From the NCBI GenBank assembly GCA_034432155.1, contig DAOUCP010000003.1:1-34597 (forward strand): a DNA stretch of 34,597 nucleotides, given 5' to 3'. Positions within the stretch are counted from its first letter, which is position 1. Each line of letters starts with the position of its first letter. A model generated the notes under the pieces. That model was not told the origin of the DNA. It made no database searches and was given only the letters and a program-made list of their open reading frames with translations. A program made the position numbers and the translations under genes. This DNA is from DAOUCP01 sp034432155 (lineage in GTDB: Bacteria; Chloroflexota; Anaerolineae; Epilineales; Epilineaceae). This document shows positions 31,448 through 34,597 of this stretch, in pieces.

Positions 31448-34400
31448 ATGGCTAAACGCGTCTGTGCGGCATGTCTGACAGGGTTGCTGGCCCTGGCCAG
31501 CCTGGGGACGGTTGCTGGCGGCTGGCTGGCCAGCCCGAATCAGTCCAATCTGGAGCGCATCCGCGCCAGCTGTTCTACCTACCACTCCTATTTTGTCACC
31601 TCCCTGCTGGCGGAGGCGGAAACCGCTGTGCCGCGGCTCACCGGGCCGGCCATCGTTGCCTTCCGTGACACGGCGGGCATGGGAGGCGACACCATCACGC
31701 TCGCTCGTCAGGATCAGGTCGGAGCGGTGTACGGTCTGGCGGTTGACGCCGGCCGAGGGCGGCTGTACGCGGCCGCGTATCACAAGCGGGCGACGGCCTG
31801 GGGACCGGGTGGGCCGGGCCAGATCTACGAGGTGGACCTGGCAAGCGGCGCGGTGCGACCGTTCGTCCGCCTACCGGCAGGGGTCGATCGCCACGACTAC
31901 CGGACAGAATCGGATGAGCCCGCCGCGGCCTGGGTCGGTCGCACCGGCTTGGCCGACCTCGAGATCGATGACCAGGGAACGACTCTCTTTGCTGTGAACC
32001 TCACCGAAGGGCGGATCTACCGGATCCGTCTGCCGGACGGCGAGGTGCTAGGCTCGTTCCGCCACGGTGCAGCGGACGAGCCGTGGCTGCGCAATGCCCA
32101 ACCCTTCGGCTTGGCCTATGCCGGCGGCTGGCTGTACCACGCGGTGGTGGACAGCCGCATGTTTAGCGACGTGCCAGGGAAGCTGTCGGCGCGCGTCTAT
32201 CGCTCGCGGCCGGACGGTTCGGAGCTAAGCCAGGTGGCAGCGTTCGACTTCGATTACTGGTGGGGTGTGACCTCATCGTGGCAGCCGTGGGACAACCGGC
32301 CGCCGAAAGTAGGTGCGGGTGACCAGTACCTGGTGATTCTCCATCAGCCGATGGTGGCTGACCTCGAACTTCTGGGCGACGAGCGGATGGTGATCGGCAT
32401 CCGCGATCGGTCGCTCGACATGGTGCCGGCGCTGGACCGGCTGGCGAGCTTCCAGGGCGCCGGCGACGTGCTTCTGGCGCGGCCGAGCATCGGTGGTTGG
32501 GAGGTGATCACCTACACCGAGCACTTCGACGACTATGCGCTGGCAGACGAGTCGCTCCTGGGCGGCCTCGCCTCGCTTCCCGGCTTGCCGATCATCGTTA
32601 GCCCAGCACGGGCGCCGCGGACAATCGGAAGCCTGGGGGCGCTTTGGCACTGGGTGGACAGCGGCTTGATCGCTGGGGCGGAGACGCTGGTGACCTCGCT
32701 GGCGCAGGCGGGCGTGAACGGTCTGGGCGACGTCGAATCGCTCTGCCCGCGCAACGCTGCCCCTGACCCGGCCATACTGCCCACGCTGACCAGCGTGGCT
32801 GCCACCGCCACCGCCGGCGGCGCTTCGACTGCCACCGCGGCAGCGCTCACTCCTCGGCCCGGAACGCCCGTGCCGGGGGACTTCCCTGAGGCCGTCGGCG
32901 AAGCCTGTCGGTCCAGGAATCCGTACGCCGCCACGATCTGCTATCCGCGGTATGGGTGGGGCTATGCGCTGTATAGGTGGGGCTATGATGGGGACACAGT
33001 AATTGCCTTCCGAGACACAGCGGCGAATAGCCCGGTGGTTCCCATGGCCCCTTGGACCACGGTTGGGGCCATCTGGGGGTTGGCGTACCATTCGAGGAGC
33101 GCCACGCTGTACGCGGCCGCCTTCCACAAGCGGTTCGCAGCCTTCGGCCGAGGCGGACCGGGCGGCATCTATCGCATCCCAATCCGCAGCGGCCAGGCAA
33201 CGCGGTTCGTCATCGTGCCCGATGCTGGGCCGGACCTGCATCGCATCAGCGGCTACCACTACCTGGACACCTTGGCCCGCGACGCCGCCGGCAAGGTCGG
33301 TCTCGGCGACATCGATTTCGACGAGGATGAGTCAACGCTGTTCGTGGTCAACCTTTACGACCGGCGCATCTACGCCTACGAGGCACCAAGTGGCGAGCTC
33401 AAGACGAGTTTCGACCATGGCGCAGTAGCCGAGCCGTGGGCGGAGGACGCCCACCCCTTCGGGCTCAAGTTCTGGCGGGGCCGGTTGTACCACGGGGTGG
33501 TGCGCAGCGCCGAGAGGACGAAGCGCCGCGAGGAACTGGCTGCCTATGTCTATGAGTCGCGGTCCGATGGTAGCGAGATGCGGCTGGTGGCACGTGTGCC
33601 ACTCACCTACGAGCGAGGCACGGTGCACGTGCCGGGCGTGTTGGGCGAGCAGGAGGGTGACGTGTCGCTGGCCTGGCGGCCATGGCAGGATGGTGAGAAC
33701 GATCTGTCGGCGGCACGGATGATGGTCTCGATCTATCCCCAGCCGATGCTGACCGACATCGAGTTCCAGGCCAACGGCGACATGGTGCTCGGCCTTCGCG
33801 ATCGGCACACCGACATGAGCCTGGGGATGCAAATCGTGGAGCCCGTCATTCGCAAGCCGGGGGTGGGCTTTGGCGATGTGTTGCTCGTCCCGCGTGAGGG
33901 GGATGGCTGGGGTGAGCCGATCTTCGATCATTTCCAGAGCCTAGGTGGCACCGGCGGCGCCCGAGCTGGGATGGGGGGCCTGGCGGCACACCTCCCCTAT
34001 GGCCTATTGCTGGCCGATCGGGTGGCCTTCGGCGGCAGCGGAGCATGGCCGCAGTACGTGGCCAACGTGGTGCAGGACGTGCTTTGGTTCGACACCCGCG
34101 GCAACCCCGTCGGCCAGGAAGAGCCGTGCATTCCCGTTTGGTCCTCGGGCGGCTCGGCGATTGGTGCGGCTGTGTCTCTGGTGTCGGGGCGCGGTTGCAG
34201 GCCCAGCATCGCTACGGCTGCCCAGGCGGCCTACCCGTGGCGCCTGTGGGACAACGAATACGTCCCAGGGCGTGGCATGGGCGACGTGGAAGTGCTGTGC
34301 GGGGCGACGCCGACGCCGCCAACGTCTACGTCTACCGCATCGCCGACGATCCGGCCCGGTCGTACCCCTACCCCCAGCCGCACCGCCACGGCAACGCGCA

Positions 34401-34597
34401 CCCGCCTCCCGACCCCAAGTCGCACCCCCACGCCCAGCGCCACGCCGCGACCGCGGCCCATCTGCCTGCCGATCGCCATCCGGATTCCCTGCGTGCCGAC
34501 GGGACAGTACTCCGATGTGGCATTGGTCATTGACGTGTCGACCAGCATGAACCGGCCGACGGTGGCGGGACGCACGAAACTGGATGCCACCATCGAA
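31448..34597 (+). CDS. Large secreted protein with duplicated propeller-like domain and C-terminal vWA domain, 3'-truncated
   Basis: This is an uninterrupted frame of 1050 codons that runs off the right edge. ATG 31448 follows GGGAAGG at good spacing. A signal peptide is clear (VCAACLTGLLALASLGTVAG). Residues ~68-433 and ~518-951 are two copies of one domain: both start with xAFRDTA, share LYAAAYHKR / LYAAAFHKR, GPGGPGQIYEV / GRGGPGGIYRI, PFGLAYAGGWLYH / PFGLKFWRGRLYH, and end in GLGDVESLC / GMGDVEVLC. The short repeated beta patterns (LADLEIDDQGTTLFAVNLTE) suggest a propeller-like fold. Ala/Thr/Pro-rich linkers lie between the copies and at ~952-1000. A von Willebrand A domain begins near residue 1020 with the MIDAS motif DVSTS (Asp1029, Ser1031, Ser1033). 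vWA domains bind protein ligands through a metal, so an adhesive surface protein is likely. The remaining C-terminus is outside the window. Confidence 0.85.
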   Translation, partial: MAKRVCAACLTGLLALASLGTVAGGWLASPNQSNLERIRASCSTYHSYFVTSLLAEAETAVPRLTGPAIVAFRDTAGMGGDTITLARQDQVGAVYGLAVDAGRGRLYAAAYHKRATAWGPGGPGQIYEVDLASGAVRPFVRLPAGVDRHDYRTESDEPAAAWVGRTGLADLEIDDQGTTLFAVNLTEGRIYRIRLPDGEVLGSFRHGAADEPWLRNAQPFGLAYAGGWLYHAVVDSRMFSDVPGKLSARVYRSRPDGSELSQVAAFDFDYWWGVTSSWQPWDNRPPKVGAGDQYLVILHQPMVADLELLGDERMVIGIRDRSLDMVPALDRLASFQGAGDVLLARPSIGGWEVITYTEHFDDYALADESLLGGLASLPGLPIIVSPARAPRTIGSLGALWHWVDSGLIAGAETLVTSLAQAGVNGLGDVESLCPRNAAPDPAILPTLTSVAATATAGGASTATAAALTPRPGTPVPGDFPEAVGEACRSRNPYAATICYPRYGWGYALYRWGYDGDTVIAFRDTAANSPVVPMAPWTTVGAIWGLAYHSRSATLYAAAFHKRFAAFGRGGPGGIYRIPIRSGQATRFVIVPDAGPDLHRISGYHYLDTLARDAAGKVGLGDIDFDEDESTLFVVNLYDRRIYAYEAPSGELKTSFDHGAVAEPWAEDAHPFGLKFWRGRLYHGVVRSAERTKRREELAAYVYESRSDGSEMRLVARVPLTYERGTVHVPGVLGEQEGDVSLAWRPWQDGENDLSAARMMVSIYPQPMLTDIEFQANGDMVLGLRDRHTDMSLGMQIVEPVIRKPGVGFGDVLLVPREGDGWGEPIFDHFQSLGGTGGARAGMGGLAAHLPYGLLLADRVAFGGSGAWPQYVANVVQDVLWFDTRGNPVGQEEPCIPVWSSGGSAIGAAVSLVSGRGCRPSIATAAQAAYPWRLWDNEYVPGRGMGDVEVLCGATPTPPTSTSTASPTIRPGRTPTPSRTATATRTRLPTPSRTPTPSATPRPRPICLPIAIRIPCVPTGQYSDVALVIDVSTSMNRPTVAGRTKLDATIE

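Noticed and set aside
34303..34500. Tandem DNA repeat or CRISPR-like array in the ACG/CCC-rich stretch
   Set aside because: No fixed unit length or spacers; it codes for a Thr/Pro-rich linker in the frame of the vWA protein.

Overview
This is a GC-rich, tightly packed bacterial window with about 27 protein-coding genes and no RNA gene, CRISPR array or mobile element that I can see. The gene content suggests a Chloroflexota-like (possibly thermophilic) organism. The pointers are a System I cytochrome c maturation cluster with a Cys-type CcmE and a four-cysteine CcmH, lipoproteins with LysM, DUF4397 and beta-propeller parts, YfhO and GT-C membrane proteins, and a fused ADP-forming acyl-CoA synthetase. 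The phylum is an inference from gene types, not from a marker tree. Where promoters can be read they look like TTGNNN-17 bp-TANNNT, and several start codons lie within 12 bases of a -10 box, suggesting leaderless mRNAs.

Layout. 1-329 is the 3' end of fabF. 343-2187 (-) and 2487-4796 (+) are two divergent lipoprotein-like genes sharing a 299-bp spacer. 4891-14894 (+) is a thiol/haem block. It holds two membrane-anchored DUF1573 proteins, a SurA-N/thioredoxin fusion, CcmE, CcmF, CcmH, CcmG, a CcmI-like stub, a carboxypeptidase-regulatory-like membrane protein, a CcmD-sized protein, an enlarged CcdA and a DUF2085 protein. Most of these genes overlap by 1-4 bases. Electrons would enter through CcdA, pass to CcmG and the thioredoxin fusion, and reduce apocytochrome or CcmH thiols. 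CcmE and CcmF would handle haem. CcmA, CcmB and CcmC are not in the window.

14872-15480 (-) is a lone rpsD with its own promoter. 15597-19010 (-) is a four-gene operon: GT4 glycosyltransferase, HddA-type kinase, HddC-type nucleotidyltransferase and GmhA-type isomerase. It would make an activated glycero-manno-heptose for a surface glycan. 19142-20047 (+) is a SAM methyltransferase and 20113-21453 (+) is the GTPase Der.

21450-26532 (-) is a three-gene acyl-CoA operon: CoA-transferase/GNAT fusion, ADP-forming acetyl-CoA synthetase, and a P-loop/DRTGG protein related to the N-terminal part of long phosphotransacetylases. 26649-31393 (+) encodes two large multi-pass membrane proteins (GT-C type and YfhO type). 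From 31448 a very long secreted protein runs off the right edge. It has two ~430-residue copies of one domain followed by a von Willebrand A domain.

The most interesting parts are the variant Ccm system (Cys-type CcmE together with CcmH, enlarged CcdA, DUF1573 pair, SurA-thioredoxin fusion) and the duplicated-domain vWA protein.
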